DNA of 64,000 nucleotides, from contig CAJNOP010000002.1 in the NCBI GenBank assembly GCA_905250075.1, forward strand, positions 8,173,565 to 8,237,564, written 5' to 3'. The DNA comes from Rotaria sp. Silwood1 (taxonomy: Eukaryota > Rotifera > Eurotatoria > Philodinida > Philodinidae). The first letter of the stretch is position 1. Each line of letters begins with the position of its first letter. Positions 25,309 to 37,551 of this stretch are shown here, one piece after another. Position numbers and translations under genes: made by a program. The notes below the pieces were generated by a model that made no database searches, was not told the origin of the DNA, and worked only from the letters and a program-made list of their open reading frames with translations.

Positions 25309-26958
25309 ATGAGTGGACCAGTTAAAGTAGTAAAAACAAAACTATTTATTGGAAATCTTGATCCAGCAACACAACCTTGTAAATGATAATGTTTGTTTTT
25401 GGATTTTTTTTCGTTGATAATTAATAATTTTATTTAGCTGAATTATCTAATCTATTTGGACCATTTGGTACTGTACTTGAAGCATCTGTGATTAAAGATT
25501 ATGGTTTTGTGGTAAAACAAAAAGAATTTATTTGAGAATTTCAAAATATTTATTATTCGTTGATTAGCATTTTGGCACAGTTGAAGAAGCTGAAAAAGCA
25601 GCAGTTGCATTAAATAATAACGACTTTCATGGAAAAAGATTACGTGTTGAAGTAATTAATTATTATTATATATAGTTTTATGAAATACAGTTTTATTAAT
25701 TAGCTTTCAACAAGTACAGTAAGACATCGACCTGGTCAACCTGAACCAGCTAGTGCTTTACGAAAGTATGATTATTGAGGCTTTTTTTCTTTTTCTTTTT
25801 TCATAACGTAAAAGTATTTATTTTATTTAGTTCTCGTGCTCGAGTAGCTGCAATGGCTAGTGGCAATGGTTTATCTCGGTATAGTCCAGCTGCACCTACA
25901 AGTGGTGTTGGTCCAATGCGTCATAGTGCATCAGCATGGGTTCGTAGTGATGTTCGTCCATATGATGGTATTTCAATGGATCCTAATGCTATGGCTGCTG
26001 GCTATGGTCCAGTATCAGCTGTCTATGATCGTTCTCGTGCATATGATGCTCGATCAGATCCAAGACATTATTATGGAGATAGACGTGACAGTGGTTATGG
26101 AACTGGATATGATGCATCTCGTGATAATTTATATGCAGCACAAACATATGCTAGTATGGGTGGAAATAGTAGTGGACAAGCCGGTATGTATTCTATGCGG
26201 GATTATCGTGATATACCACCACATGCTCGAACAGATAGTATGGGTTATGGTACAAATCGGTAAGAAGATTTTTTCTTTCCTTTTTTTCCCTAGATTTAAA
26301 TAATTTAATAGATTATTTTTATTACTAAAGAATAAATAAATCAAATTCAGGAATCTGGACTTCATTTGTTTCGTAAATACGAAATTTAGTTATCTTTTTG
26401 CATTATATTATTGGTTTTCTTTTTGTATTGATTTAATAATCCTTTTAATCATATAAAAAAGCAACAATATCATGTTTCTTTTCTTTTCTTCATAGAATGT
26501 ATGATCGTAATCAAGGCGCGTCACCTGTAGATCCATACTATGGCGGAGGATTACCTCAAGGGCCACCACCATCTGTTGATCCTTATCAGAGTTATGATTC
26601 TTATCAAAAATATTATACTAGTAGACCGCGTGACCCAGAATTTCCAGTTGCAACTGGTCAAAATACAACATCACGGTTTTATAGCTTTACGTTTTATAAT
26701 AAAATATTTATGCATATTTTTTCTTATAGTGATTATGATATTTATTCAACTTATCGCAATGATCCCTATGTAACACCAAGTGGTCAACCACCACTTCGAC
26801 ATGATATAGCCGTTGCTTTTCCACAACAACAACAAACAGGTTATCCACCATCGAATCCACAAAGACAACAACAAGCATATGCAGCTGCATCAAGTACAGC
26901 GGCAACTTCGTATGCACCAAATGTTCCCCAATATTATGGTGCACAACAACGGGCATAA
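25309..26958 (+). CDS. RRM-domain RNA-binding protein, RBM4/lark-like
   Basis: Seven exons: 25309-25378, 25438-25511, 25568-25651, 25704-25765, 25831-26259, 26496-26675, 26730-26958; 375 residues. One RNA recognition motif occupies about residues 11-82. RNP2 is KLFIGNLDP. RNP1 is KDYGFVHF, interrupted by intron 2 after the valine codon. The domain ends HGKRLRVELST, like the RBM4/lark/RBM14 class. The rest is low complexity: Arg/Ser/Tyr/Gly-rich (repeated YDxRSD, GYG), then Pro/Gln/Tyr/Ala-rich, a layout typical of splicing or mRNP granule proteins. It probably acts in the nucleus in splicing or translation control; target unknown. Intron 6 (26676-26729) is 54 nt and has no in-frame stop, so its retention would add 18 residues. 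The start ATG lies 16 nt after a TTCTAG acceptor. Orthology beyond the class is uncertain. Confidence 0.9.
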
Positions 26959-29595
26959 TATATGTACTTTTTTTTTCGGTCATATGATTATTTAATTTTA
27001 GTGTGTTTGTCTTTGTGTATGTGTATATGTGTTCTTAGGTGGTTTGTTATTGTTTCTTTTTTTTCTTATGTAAATCGAAAAAACCGAAACATCTAAAAAT
27101 GAATGATGCGGTTAGTTTGTACAAAGTCATCTTTGTCTTTAACACTTATTTTTGGTTCATGCTATTGATGTTTATTTGTTTGTTTGTTTATTTATACTAG
27201 ATAATAACAAAAAAAAATACTAGCAATATTAAATTCGTATGATATATTTACTTAAAAAAAATATATTATTGTAAGTTTGAGAAAAAAACTTCACGAGTTT
27301 TGTTATGAAATATTTTTTGATTTTTTAAATATTTAGTTCATCGGTTATAGCATATAGTGAAACGTGAATCTTTAATGTCATGGTATATTTGCATGTATGT
27401 GTGTATGTGATGTGTATCGTTGTCTGTTAGATGTTTGAATATTTGTAGTAATGATTATCGTGTAGTTTAAACACAATTAGCAAGTTATATGTGGAGCTAT
27501 GAGGATCTCAGCTACTTATCAACTCCTTCTACCTACACATTGTACGTAGGCTAAAAGATAATTATTCGAATACTTAGTCTTGATCGAACAAGAAAATTCA
27601 CTTTTCGTAATATGAAAACCTAGAACCGGTATATAATTTCATAAACTAGTTTGTTGAGAATACTCTTATATATATGTTATGGCCGAAGTTAGAATTCAGC
27701 CCAATTCAGAATTCGTCTAGACGAAATTGGAATTTTTTTTTGAATGATTCGCAAAACTTAAAGAAATACCAAAAATTACAACACAATGGAGTCACGAATG
27801 ATAGGGAGTGAGGGGGAGGTCTGGGTAACGGCGGGAAGGTCTGGGTGAGGGTGAGTTTATGCGCGTGAATATATGAGTCAGATTACGGTTCTATACGGTT
27901 TTCACTTTCCATTCACCCTCACATCCTCCCCTTCACCCAGATGTCTCCTCGCCGTTGCCCAGATCTCCCCCTCCCGATCACCATCATTCGTGACTCCCTT
28001 GTGCTGTAATTGTTGGTATTTCTTTAAGTTTTTCGAATCATTCAAAAAAGATTCCAATTTCATCTAGACGAAATTAGAATTCTAATTTCGACTGGACGAA
28101 TTCTAAATTGGGTTGAATTCTAACTTCGGCCACAACATATATATATATATATACCAGGAACAATGGAATAACGATGACAATAACAACTAGAAAAAGACTA
28201 TCCAATATAGAACCGAATACAAAAATAAAAGCACTCTCATGAAAAAGTGAGGGAAAAAAATCTGTATATACATATGTATAAAGAGAAATGATGACTATAG
28301 ACTACATGGAAGAGGACGACAAAAAACAATGAGCAAAGAGTAATTTATTTAAATATTAGTGGTGACATCGTGTCATTTGTTGACCTTAACACAAACGAGA
28401 CGTAGATTAATGTTATATTTTATGTAATTTGATAGATAAAATAAGTTAATAAAAGGAAGTATGATTAAATATTTATTCAAGTCATGAAAAAGAATCGTTT
28501 TCTTAATTAGTCATAGACATAACTGCAGCTGTTGTCTCGTAGTGTAAATTTAGTGATGATATGTGGATCGATAATGATTCATTCCTGTTGTTTTTTTGGA
28601 AGAAAAATACTTTTTATAGCAAATATTAGGTTTCTTATTTGAATCCACATAATTTATGATTTCTTATTTCATGGTTATATTCTCATTTATATGCACGTTC
28701 TTTTTCAATATGAATACTTAATTGAAAATTTATTCAATTAAAGTAAATGTATGTAGTAAAGCTTGTTTTTGATTTGCGCGCTATAATCAATAGAATAGTA
28801 TAGACTTTGCTCTTTGAACTAATAACAATCTATATATTTTTTTTTCTTCCAGTAGAATAATTATTATTGTCTAGGCTGTTGATGATTTGTGATATTTTTA
28901 TTTTTTTCTCCCACCACTAAGTAATTAATCATTTCTGACTGTGTGTCTTTTTTATCTTACGTACACAGCTACGCTTGTTTCATTGATGTCATTGTATAAA
29001 AGTATACTCATCGAAAAAAAAAGGAAAAAAAAACGTGTTTCTTTTCTCGCAGCGTACATCAACGCATATTGGTATATTCAAATGACATTTAGCTGTAGTT
29101 GTGATGCTTGTTTTTTAAGATGTTACCCAGCCAGACACGCACAACTTCCGTCTATCCATCTATTTTCCATTACATACACTGTCAGTTGTTTTCCTTGCTT
29201 CTCAATAGACTTACATTTGTCTTCGTTGATAGACATATATTATTCTAGAAAATAGAAAAAAAAAAGAGTTTTATTGCGATTTATTATTTGTTACGAAGGT
29301 TGCTATTTACGCTTCATTTGTTACGAGTATGAAACGAAGAAGTAACTGTAGTTTCGCAATCACTTATCAAATATGTGTACATTGTAATGATAGATCAAGT
29401 TCCGTTTTTTTTTTTTTCTTTTGTAAAGAGTTGTTTTTTTAGATTGATATTTGGTGTCATTCATCTTGGTTTTATTGCCCCATAAAATATTTTTTCTTCT
29501 CATTATTATGTCATATTTAGGCAAGTAAAATATCGTTAATGTGTCTTTTTATTTTTATTTTTAATTTTATTGCGTTTCTTGCTTTTAGTATTCAT
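26959..29595. other. Gene-free interval containing one palindromic element
   Basis: It begins with the 3' UTR of the RRM gene and ends with pyrimidine-rich sequence before the peptidyl-tRNA hydrolase gene. The only definite structure is the palindrome at 27670-28150. The 104-codon frame at 28941-29255 has no recognisable domain and Phe/Ser/Tyr-rich low-complexity character. Confidence 0.5.
27670..28150. repeat. Long-arm palindromic element (MITE) with TGGCCGAAGTTAGAATTC ends
   Basis: The left end at about 27680 (GGCCGAAGTTAGAATTCAGC) is the reverse complement of the right end at about 28115-28131 (GAATTCTAACTTCGGCC). Matching continues inward through GTCTAGACGAAATT, AAGAAATACCAA, GAGTCACGAATGAT and the G-rich block GGTCTGGGTGAGGGTGA, against CACCC/CTCCCC on the right. 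Arms are about 200 nt around a short centre near 27860-27900. Outside both ends is TA-rich sequence. It is non-coding and looks like a non-autonomous DNA transposon. Confidence 0.88.
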
Positions 29596-30810
29596 ATGAG
29601 CCAAACATCTTGGTTTGGAGAAAAGACTGCTACGGTTGGCCTTGTAGCCGGATTTTTTGGAGGTTAAAAAGAAACATAGCGATACGAGGACAAAAAAACT
29701 ATGTTACCTTTGTTTATGATATGTTTCAGGTCTGGCACTTGGTTGGGTATTCAGTTCATCAGTATTTCTTAATAATAGTGTCAAAGTTGTTTCAAATGCA
29801 TTCGATTTTGAAAAAGATCAATCTATAGATGACAAAAATGTAAGAAGAAATAATATACAGAGGTGTTTCGAGATCATCAGAGTTGTGAGAAGGGCAAGGG
29901 GAAAGATGTCTTTGGAAATCGATAGGCAAAGCAACAGGAAAACGAAATTTTAGTTTGAGATAGAGTGAGAGGTAATGAACCTCGCACACCCCCAGTTCGG
30001 GACATCTTTGACAATATAATAAATGAAATCATTAAATATAAAATAAAAGTTTGTTTCTATATAGTTCGATCCTGGTTCTTCTGATGCTGAAGGAGAATAC
30101 AAAGTAAATATGATAAATCTTAATGTTGTTTTTCTTATGTTTAAAATATTAATTGAACTTTAGCTTGTCCTTGTTGTACGAAATGATCTAAAAATGGGTC
30201 AAGGTAAAATTTAAAATATGATATTCTATTTTTGTATTTTTATTCGTTTATTTTTCATCTATATATATAGGGAAAATAGCAGCACAAGTGAGTAAAATAT
30301 ACTTATGATAATTCAAAAAATGAAAGATTCATTTCGATAGTGTTCTCATGCTACACTTGCATGTTTTCAAAAAGCATGTGAAAAAATACCTGATGTTGTT
30401 GATACATGGTTTTCTAGTGGACAAGCAAAAGTTGTGTGTAAATGTGAATCAGATGATGATTTGTAAGATAGTTATTTATATTTCTCTATAGAATTTCATT
30501 AAGTTTTCTTTTTTTTTTGTAGAGAACAATTACGTCGTCAAGCTAAGTTTAAGGGTTTAACAACTTGTTTGATACGTGACGTGGGTATGTAAAAGAAAGA
30601 AAAAAAGAATTCGAATGTATATTATCTATTGGAATGTGAAATATTTATAATAGGTCAAACAAAAATTGGTTTAGGTCGTAAAACAGTACTCGGCATTGGA
30701 CCAGGTACGGTTAAACTTTTAGATAAAATTCTTTATATTTATTATTTATTTATTTTTCAGCACCTTCGCGATTGATCAATGAGATGATTCGTCAATTGAA
30801 AATATATTGA
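29596..30810 (+). CDS. PTRH2: Peptidyl-tRNA hydrolase 2 (PTH2/Bit1)
   Basis: Nine small exons join perfectly in frame: 29596-29662, 29730-29839, 30065-30103, 30164-30203, 30271-30287, 30341-30462, 30523-30584, 30654-30704, 30761-30810, giving 185 residues (human PTRH2 has 179). An N-terminal hydrophobic helix (about residues 13-33) anchors the protein, as in the mitochondrial outer-membrane form. The catalytic domain shows the family signature [21 protein letters not shown], then the AKVV segment, GLTTCLIRDVGQTKI, KTVLGIGP and the C-terminal end LKIY. The enzyme releases peptidyl-tRNA dropped from stalled ribosomes, and in animals also signals in anoikis. Exon 5 is a 17-nt microexon encoding part of the catalytic signature. 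The ATG lies 8 nt after a TTTTAG acceptor. Confidence 0.96.
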
Positions 30811-31118
30811 ATAAATTTTATTTGTTCTTTATTTTTTTTCTCTTTTAAAATTAATAAATAATACTTCTGTGTTACTGTCTTTCATGTTGTTCCTATCGAT
30901 CGTCACTTTCCTTATTTCTTTTCATGTAGTTTTGAAACTAGGTATAATAATATTACTTGTATTACCTGTTTCATTAGTAATCGATCATGTGCAAGTTTAT
31001 AATGTCAATAAAAATATATCTGATCATATCGTTTTGTTTCTTTTTTAAATATGAATTTAATTATATCTAAAGAAGAAAATATGATGAGCATGTAGATACG
31101 ATATCTAATAAATTTCAG

Positions 31119-33618
31119 ATGAGTGATTCAACATCGTCAAATATTCCATCAACGTCAGTGTCGATGTCGAATAGAAATTCATCAACAAACAATTGTAATC
31201 ATTTTGGAAAATATGTTAAACTTAATGTAGGCAATCATCTTTTTTTAACAAGTTTTGATACATTAACAAAAGAAGATACTATGTTTAAAGCAATGTTTAG
31301 TGGACGTATGGAAGTTGTACAAGATAGTGAAGGTAAAAAGTAATTGATTTAGAGTTAATGGAATATTGTCTTTTGATATAATGTGTTTCAATATGAATAT
31401 AGTAAAGCTTCGTTTATATGAATACTGTCAGAACTTTTGACAAGCATTCATCTATGAGGCATATTCTGTAGGTTCATATTCAATCTAAGATTTGTCTGAA
31501 AATTTTTAAACCAATCTCGGATTGGCCTAACATAATTGTGGATTGATATGCGATTACGGCCACATTTGGACTCGCCTAGGCCAATGTCGAATCGACTAAC
31601 ATATAATATTAAAGCAAAAGTTAATCATAAGCAAATAACATTTAAAAACAAATCAACAAAGGGCATGTTCGTGACATATGGATGTGAATGCATTTGTTCT
31701 TTTCACGTCACTCGTACACCCACATCGAGATATAAATTAACTATTTTACTTTTTCAAAGTTTGCTGTAGACATAAATGGCAATCCAATTTCATTCACTTT
31801 TTTTTTATTCAATACATTCTTTAGAGTATTTCAACTCTTGCACGTAGAATCCAATATACTTAATCTCTAATTCGAGATTTGTCAAAAATTTTCAGATGAA
31901 TCTTAGATTTGACGTATTGTATCTAATCAATCTAAGAATAGCCTGAATTATTGTCCAATAAAAATCAGAATTCCACATTGGGCATGTTCAAAGTGAGATC
32001 ATAGATCGGTCTAGACGGATCTTAGATTGGACGCTACTATACATGTTACTATGAAATGAAAAAGAAAGTTTCAGAAGATAAAATTCTTTACTAGTTTTGA
32101 AGTAATCAGAGATCATTTTCTGTATTGTTTATTTGGCTTCATTTGAACATTGATGAATCTAAAAAAAATATTTAACAGAATACAATACTTTGCTTCGTCT
32201 AACAAAGGCTTATGTTATTTTTCTACTTTAAATATATGTGAATCTGATGAACATTGCTGTACAATTAAGCTTTTGAATATTTGTTTAGTAATTTGACTTG
32301 GACGTATTAACAGGATACTATTTGCTAATCTCAATGTCACTTGTCATGGAATGACTTTGGACAAATCACTAATGATTATTGATCTCAAATTACCCGCCAA
32401 CAGCATGCTGGCTACGTTTTGACATACACCCACTTTTGTGGCTAGTATGTGGAGCTGAAGCCATCAAAGCTAGAACGCTGCATCAGACTGGCTTTCTGTT
32501 CAGAGCTATAGCTAGTCATATTTGTAGAAAAGATATTGGTCTATTGAATCTATCGTTATGCAGTACTTCATAATACAAGATATTTTTATAAGCAGGAGTA
32601 TTTTTCATTGTTTCTTCCATAAAGAGAATTAGTCATTAATAGATATTTCAATGTAGTTAGTACAAAGGTATTTTCATTTCAGATAAAACCGAATAGTTTT
32701 TAAAAAAAAAATCTTATAAATCTTCAATATTTGTTGAATAAATGTCTATTCTTTAAATTCTAATTAGGCTGGGTATTAATCGATCGTGATGGTAAACATT
32801 TTAATATAATATTAAATTATTTACGTGATGGTACTTTAAATTTACCTGATTGTACTCAAACATTAAATGAATTGTTACAAGAAGCAAAATTTTATTGTAT
32901 ACAATCACTGATTGAACTTATTGAACAGCATATACGAATACTTTTAAGAAAAAATGCCGGTGATACAGATGCTTGTTGTAAAGTAATTATGTTAACATCA
33001 GCAAAAGAATTACCAAATATTGTTGCTACTGTACGTAAACCAATTGTTAAATTAGCAATTAATAGACATAATAATAAATATTCATATACAGCGTAAGTCG
33101 ATTATTAGAAAAATAGTTCATGAAAGTTTCTGTTTTATTATTATTTTCTTTAGTTCATCTGATGAAATGTTAATGAAAAATATCGAATTATTTGATAAAT
33201 TAAGTATTCGTTTACATAATAGAATTTTATTTATAAAAGATGTAACTGGTAGTGAAGAAATATGTTGTTGGAGTTTCTATGGTAATGGACAAAAAATGGC
33301 TGAAGTTTGTTGTACATCTATTGTTTATGCAACTGAAAGAAAACAGAATAAGGTTAAAATTATTTAAAAAAAAACAATGGATTCAATTTTTTAAATATTA
33401 TTGTTTTAATTTAGGTTGAATTTTTTGAAGCAAGAATTTATGAGGAAACATTAAATATTTTATTATACGAAAATCGAAATGCACCTGTTGATGAAATTAT
33501 TCGAGCAACAACACCACGTTTTGTATCCAATACATTAAACGATGATGATTTAGAAGAAGAACGTTGGACTAATACAACTTCTGCTTCCGCAACTAGTCGA
33601 CCACCGAGAAAACGTTGA
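31119..33618 (+). CDS. BACURD-type BTB/POZ adaptor (KCTD10/KCTD13/TNFAIP1 family)
   Basis: Four exons: 31119-31332, 32768-33092, 33154-33352, 33415-33618, giving 313 residues. The BTB/T1 domain starts at about residue 31: [49 protein letters not shown]. Further BACURD-specific blocks are [45 protein letters not shown] and [15 protein letters not shown]. These proteins are substrate adaptors of cullin-3 ubiquitin ligases (vertebrate target RhoA) and act in cytoskeleton control. The length equals the family norm. Intron 1 is 1435 nt and holds diverged repeats. The start codon immediately follows TTTCAG, a splice acceptor. The gene lies 308 bp downstream of the hydrolase gene in the same orientation. 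I cannot tell which vertebrate paralogue is closest; a single ancestral gene is likely. Confidence 0.95.
31400..32045. repeat. Diverged repeats inside BACURD intron 1
   Basis: Motifs of the kind AATCTAAGATTTGTC recur in direct and inverted orientation: near 31483-31500, near 31873-31910 (GAGATTTGTCAAAAATTTT and AATCTTAGATTTGACG) and near 31998-32030 (GACGGATCTTAGATTGG). This looks like a degraded short transposon with internal repeats. Boundaries are unclear. Confidence 0.4.
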
Positions 33619-34071
33619 AACTAAATATTTATTTGCATGCGTGTGTCTGTGTGATGTCTTTTTTTGGTGTTCTTTCCTACAGTATGAAAATATTTGTTTC
33701 TATAAATATAAATATATAAATATATATATTTTTATCTATTGTATTTTAGTCAGTTATGTGATTCATTTGTGTATTCTGTTTGTCTTTCTTTTTTTTGAAA
33801 TTTTAAGTAGGAGACATTGTACTCCTTTGAATGATGAAATAAAAGAAATATTTTTTTTAAAGATCAGTTAAAGTTTCTTTTGCAATTAGTAATATATTTT
33901 GTTCTATTTCGCTCAATCGATACTTTCGAATATTCGCTTGTCACTTATAACGATTGTCACAGAACAAATAATCTGATGATTCACATGTAGTTAGTTGAGA
34001 TTAAATTAAATAAAGAATATCATCAATTCTATTCTCATTGACTATTATAGTTTCAGTCTAATTAGTAACAA
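33619..34071. other. 3' flank of the BACURD gene
   Basis: AT-rich with TA-rich stretches and AATAAA at about 33838. No further gene is seen. Confidence 0.5.
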
Positions 34072-34424
34072 TATTTATTACGAGAGGGTCCATGAGGCCA
34101 TCGACCAAGGCTGCATTCGTCAAAATTTTGATTTTGATTTAAGGTTTATCATTCGAAAGCCCGTGAAAAGTTATGCTTAAATCCTAATTTTTAGCTCTTT
34201 CTGGATATCCTATCAAGAGATATGAAATCATTTTTGAACCCACCCTCAAGCGATATTTTATTATTTCGACAAAATATAAAAAATTCTATTTTACACTTTA
34301 TACTAATAGACTGTGCTCTTCAATATCATCACTTTTACTGCCAAATAACGTATTTTGATTAGATCTATCAGATACACTACTATAGATCCGGAATTTCAAA
34401 TACAAATCGTGATCTAATGTATCG
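34072..34424. repeat. Dispersed repeat, inverted copy at 54480-54845
   Basis: About 300 bp from CGTCAAAATTTTGATTTTG (34118) to GATCTAATGTATC (34423) recur almost base for base in reverse complement at 54481-54783. A weaker continuation (GAGAGGG...ATCGACCAA) extends to about 34072. It has no coding frame. The homology stops exactly where the next composite repeat begins, so the right edge is probably a real element boundary. Confidence 0.88.
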
Positions 34425-36210
34425 ATGTGAAGCTAGCACGACGAAGAAAAAAATTTGATTGGATATCAAGATCAACCAATCAAAAATCACAATAACGAAA
34501 AACACCACTTTGAGGGTTAGCGCAACCATAATGGCAGCACATAGCAACCAATATAAAACAAAACGAAACACATACTGATAAAAATTCGAGCTTCCAGTAA
34601 ATATAAGAAATTCTTCCGAAATAATTAAACCTAGACATCAATAGACGTAGAAATAAATTCTCTACAACATGATGTATAGCTTATCTTCGAGAAATGTATC
34701 CTTTCTCAAAAACTAATTTTTTTTTCAAACTTTTTTCAAACTTTTTTGAGAGAAATGTCATAATTCACAGGGTATCATCCCGCTGGAAATGGAATCTCGA
34801 TTTGACCTATACATCATTCGATGCAGAATTAAATTCTCCACAAGATGAGCTAGCCCTCATCTCCGGACAATGGACAGTTTTTCTCGAAAAAAGTTTTTTT
34901 CAAATCTTTTTCCATTTCGAGGGGTGACAGATAATACTGTTTGGAATTTATCACCACCGATGGAAATCGATTCTCGCTAGATGCTACAGAGGCGTTTGTA
35001 GAGAGTTCAATTCTCTACAAGATGAGCAGGCCCTGATCTCCGGGCAATGGCTAGTTTCTTTGAACAAAATTCTTTTCTCAAATGCTTTAGCATTTTGAGG
35101 GATGACCGATCCAATTGTTTGGAATTTCTCACACCTATGGAAATCGATTCTCCCTATATGCTGTAGAGGAGTTTGTGGGGAACTCAATTTTCCACCAGAT
35201 GAGTTACAACATTCGCTCCGAATTCCTTGTCAAACTGGCGTAATTATTTTCCATAACTGGCGACTCAAAGAAAATTATTCACAGTTTTTGAAAAAAGGAT
35301 GAAAGGTAACACTCCCTACCATTACCCAGAACTCACTTATGCAACACCGAGTAGAAAATCAAATTCCGTACGAAAACCTCTATGGCACACAGAAAGAATC
35401 GATTAGCATGGGGGTGAGAAATTCCAAACATTGGAATCCGTCACAACACAAAATGCAAAAAACTTTGAAAAAATTTTTTTTTCAAAAAAAACTATCTATT
35501 GCCCGGAGATCGGGTCTAGCTCATCTTGTAGAGAATTGAATTCTCTACAATCTCCTTTATTGCAAGTAGAGAGAATCGATTTGCATATGGGTGACAAGTT
35601 CCAAACAATGCGATCCGTCATCCATGAAAATGCAAAATATTTTCAAAAAAATATTTTTTCAAAAAAAACTATCCATTGCCCGGAGATCGGATCAAGCTCA
35701 TCTTGTAGAGAATTGAATTCTCTACAAACTCCTTTATTGCAAATAAATAGAATCGATTTGCATATGGGTGGAGAATTCCAAACAGTGGGATCGGTCACCC
35801 ATCAAAATGCAAAAAATTTTCAAAAAAATATTTTTTTGGAAAAAAACTGTCCATTGCTCGGAGATCGGGCTTAGCTCATCTTGTAGAGAATTGAATTCTC
35901 TACAAAGTCGTCTATAGGGTGTAGTGTTAATCGATTTCCATGTGGGTGAGAAATTCCAAACCATTAGGATCCGTCACCCATGAAAATGGAAAATAATTTT
36001 GAAAAAAGTATTTTTTCGAAAAAAATTATCCGTTGCCCGGAGAGCAGGGCTAGCTCATCTTGTAGAGAATTGAATCCTCTGGAAATGTGCGGTTGCTAAG
36101 GAAATTTTCCGTGGTAATTTATGGAATAGCTGTGGTAAATTATGCTCGAGCGCTGATTGGTGGAATGGAAGATCGGTCCTGATTGGTCGTCGTGCTAGCT
36201 TCACATCGAT
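34421..36210. repeat. Composite tandem/inverted repeat block
   Basis: The two ends carry the same 24-bp sequence in opposite orientation, beginning ATCGATGTGAAGCTAGCACG at 34421 and ending in its complement CGTGCTAGCTTCACATCGAT at about 36210. Between them a unit of about 175-190 bp is repeated. Three copies run in one orientation (marks: ACAAGATGAGC...TCTCCGG at about 34840, 35018, 35195). Four copies run in the other (CGGAGATCGG...AGCTCATCTTGTAGAG at about 35505, 35680, 35860, 36035). Each unit has a self-complementary core, TTGTAGAGAATTGAATTCTC. The orientation flips near 35300. The short frames here (for example 35431-35874) are reflections of the repeat unit. Confidence 0.85.
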
Positions 36211-36224
36211 CTCTAGTTCTTATG

Positions 36225-36480
36225 AGGCGGACCGCCCGGCGGCCGCTCCGGCCCGCGCTCTGTCGAATAAAAAGGCTTGGGCGGCCGCGCCGCTCCGCGT
36301 CTCGTTGAAAATACATGCATTGACGGCCGCACCGCTCCGCGCCTCGATGAAAAGATAGCACAGGCGGTCGCTCCGCCTCCACCCAAAGAGCTTCCTGGCG
36401 GTGGCCGCGTCCGCCATGATTTTGAGACTTCCGTGTTCCTTCCGCGCCGCCTCCGTCTCATCTTTTAGGCGCGGTGCACA
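36225..36480. repeat. GC-rich island with short tandem units
   Basis: In contrast to the AT-rich surroundings, this stretch is dominated by GGCGGCCGC-like sequence. Units containing CGGCCGC(A/G)CCGCTCCGCG followed by CTCG-TGAAAA recur at about 36238, 36281 and 36324, and more loosely at 36362, with a period near 40-44 bp. Three frames on the minus strand stay open (36140-36537) only because GC-rich repeats lack stops; they encode repetitive RSGAA-like peptide and no domain. I regard it as repeat DNA, perhaps of foreign or transposon origin. Confidence 0.6.
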
Positions 36481-37551
36481 TCTCTGATATTTACACTTTT
36501 TCAAAACTAAACATAATTCTAAATTCGTCTTCGGCATAGATAGTTTAATGAGCCTTATTGCTAATTCACTTGTTGGTCACGAATATGTATAAAAAGTGGT
36601 CATAGTACTTGTTTGTTGCGAAGCACGATCTCTTTTCTTTTATCTATCTTTCTCAATCGTCTTGCTAGCATAAGAGTTGTTCGGTTATCACATTCTCTAT
36701 TCATCCGCTTTTTTTGTTTTCATCTCTTGAATTATTTTTCTTTTCTTCTCTTCTTCTTCTTCTTATGTGGAGAAATCGTTAGCACTGAAAATAGTGAGAG
36801 AGTACACTTTTATTTCTTTTTTTTTATCCTCTTAATAAAGCAGAGTAAATAAAGAATTCAACCATTAATAGAATTTTAAATAAATCACAGCTTAGTGTAT
36901 CATAGATATTTTTTGTATGGAAAACAACCAACATTTATTAATAGAAATTTTCATAATAATGGCGTGTATGATACGAAGTACTGAGGAAAATAGCAATCAT
37001 CCTTTGATTGATAAAAGTTTGTTTCAAAAAGATATTATCGTTACAAGTTAAGAATGGAATAAGAACGAAGAATCATAAGACAGTTTCGATGATTTTCGAT
37101 AAAAGAAAATGAATGTAGAAAGCACTCGGTATCTGTTGGATGATTAATCACATAATTTGATTATTAATAAAAGCTCACGATATAAAGAATGTTTCATGAG
37201 TTGCAACTCAATATCTATTCTTCACTATATTTTCGCATTATTTCGGACAAGCAGGCGTTAAAGGTATGCATTTAAAGAGTAACAATTAACCTATTATCCA
37301 AAAGAAATTGCACTCAAGATGGATCTATAGTAAGAAGATGCTTTATTACTAAACATATTTTAAAAATTAATCGGGTTTATTTTTTACTCTTTGTTGATTA
37401 AAATTTGGAAGAATAGCAGTCAATCAGTCACTAACTCACTGCAAGTCACTTATGTCGTTTCGTTGTTAATGAGTTTAAGGCTGCACTAATTTTAGTCGTG
37501 TGTTGATGAACAAAATAAATTCGTTAAATTATCTTTGCTAGATATGCTACT
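36481..37551. other. Gene-free interval
   Basis: AT-rich with pyrimidine tracts (36700-36760). No recognisable gene, repeat pair or RNA. Confidence 0.5.

Noticed and set aside
25860..26303. 147-codon frame overlapping the RRM gene
   Set aside because: Shadow of the real exon in another frame; Met/Val/His-rich composition is an artefact.
36140..36537. Three overlapping minus-strand frames in the GC-rich island
   Set aside because: Open because GC-rich repeats lack stops; all three frames are open together and encode short repeats.
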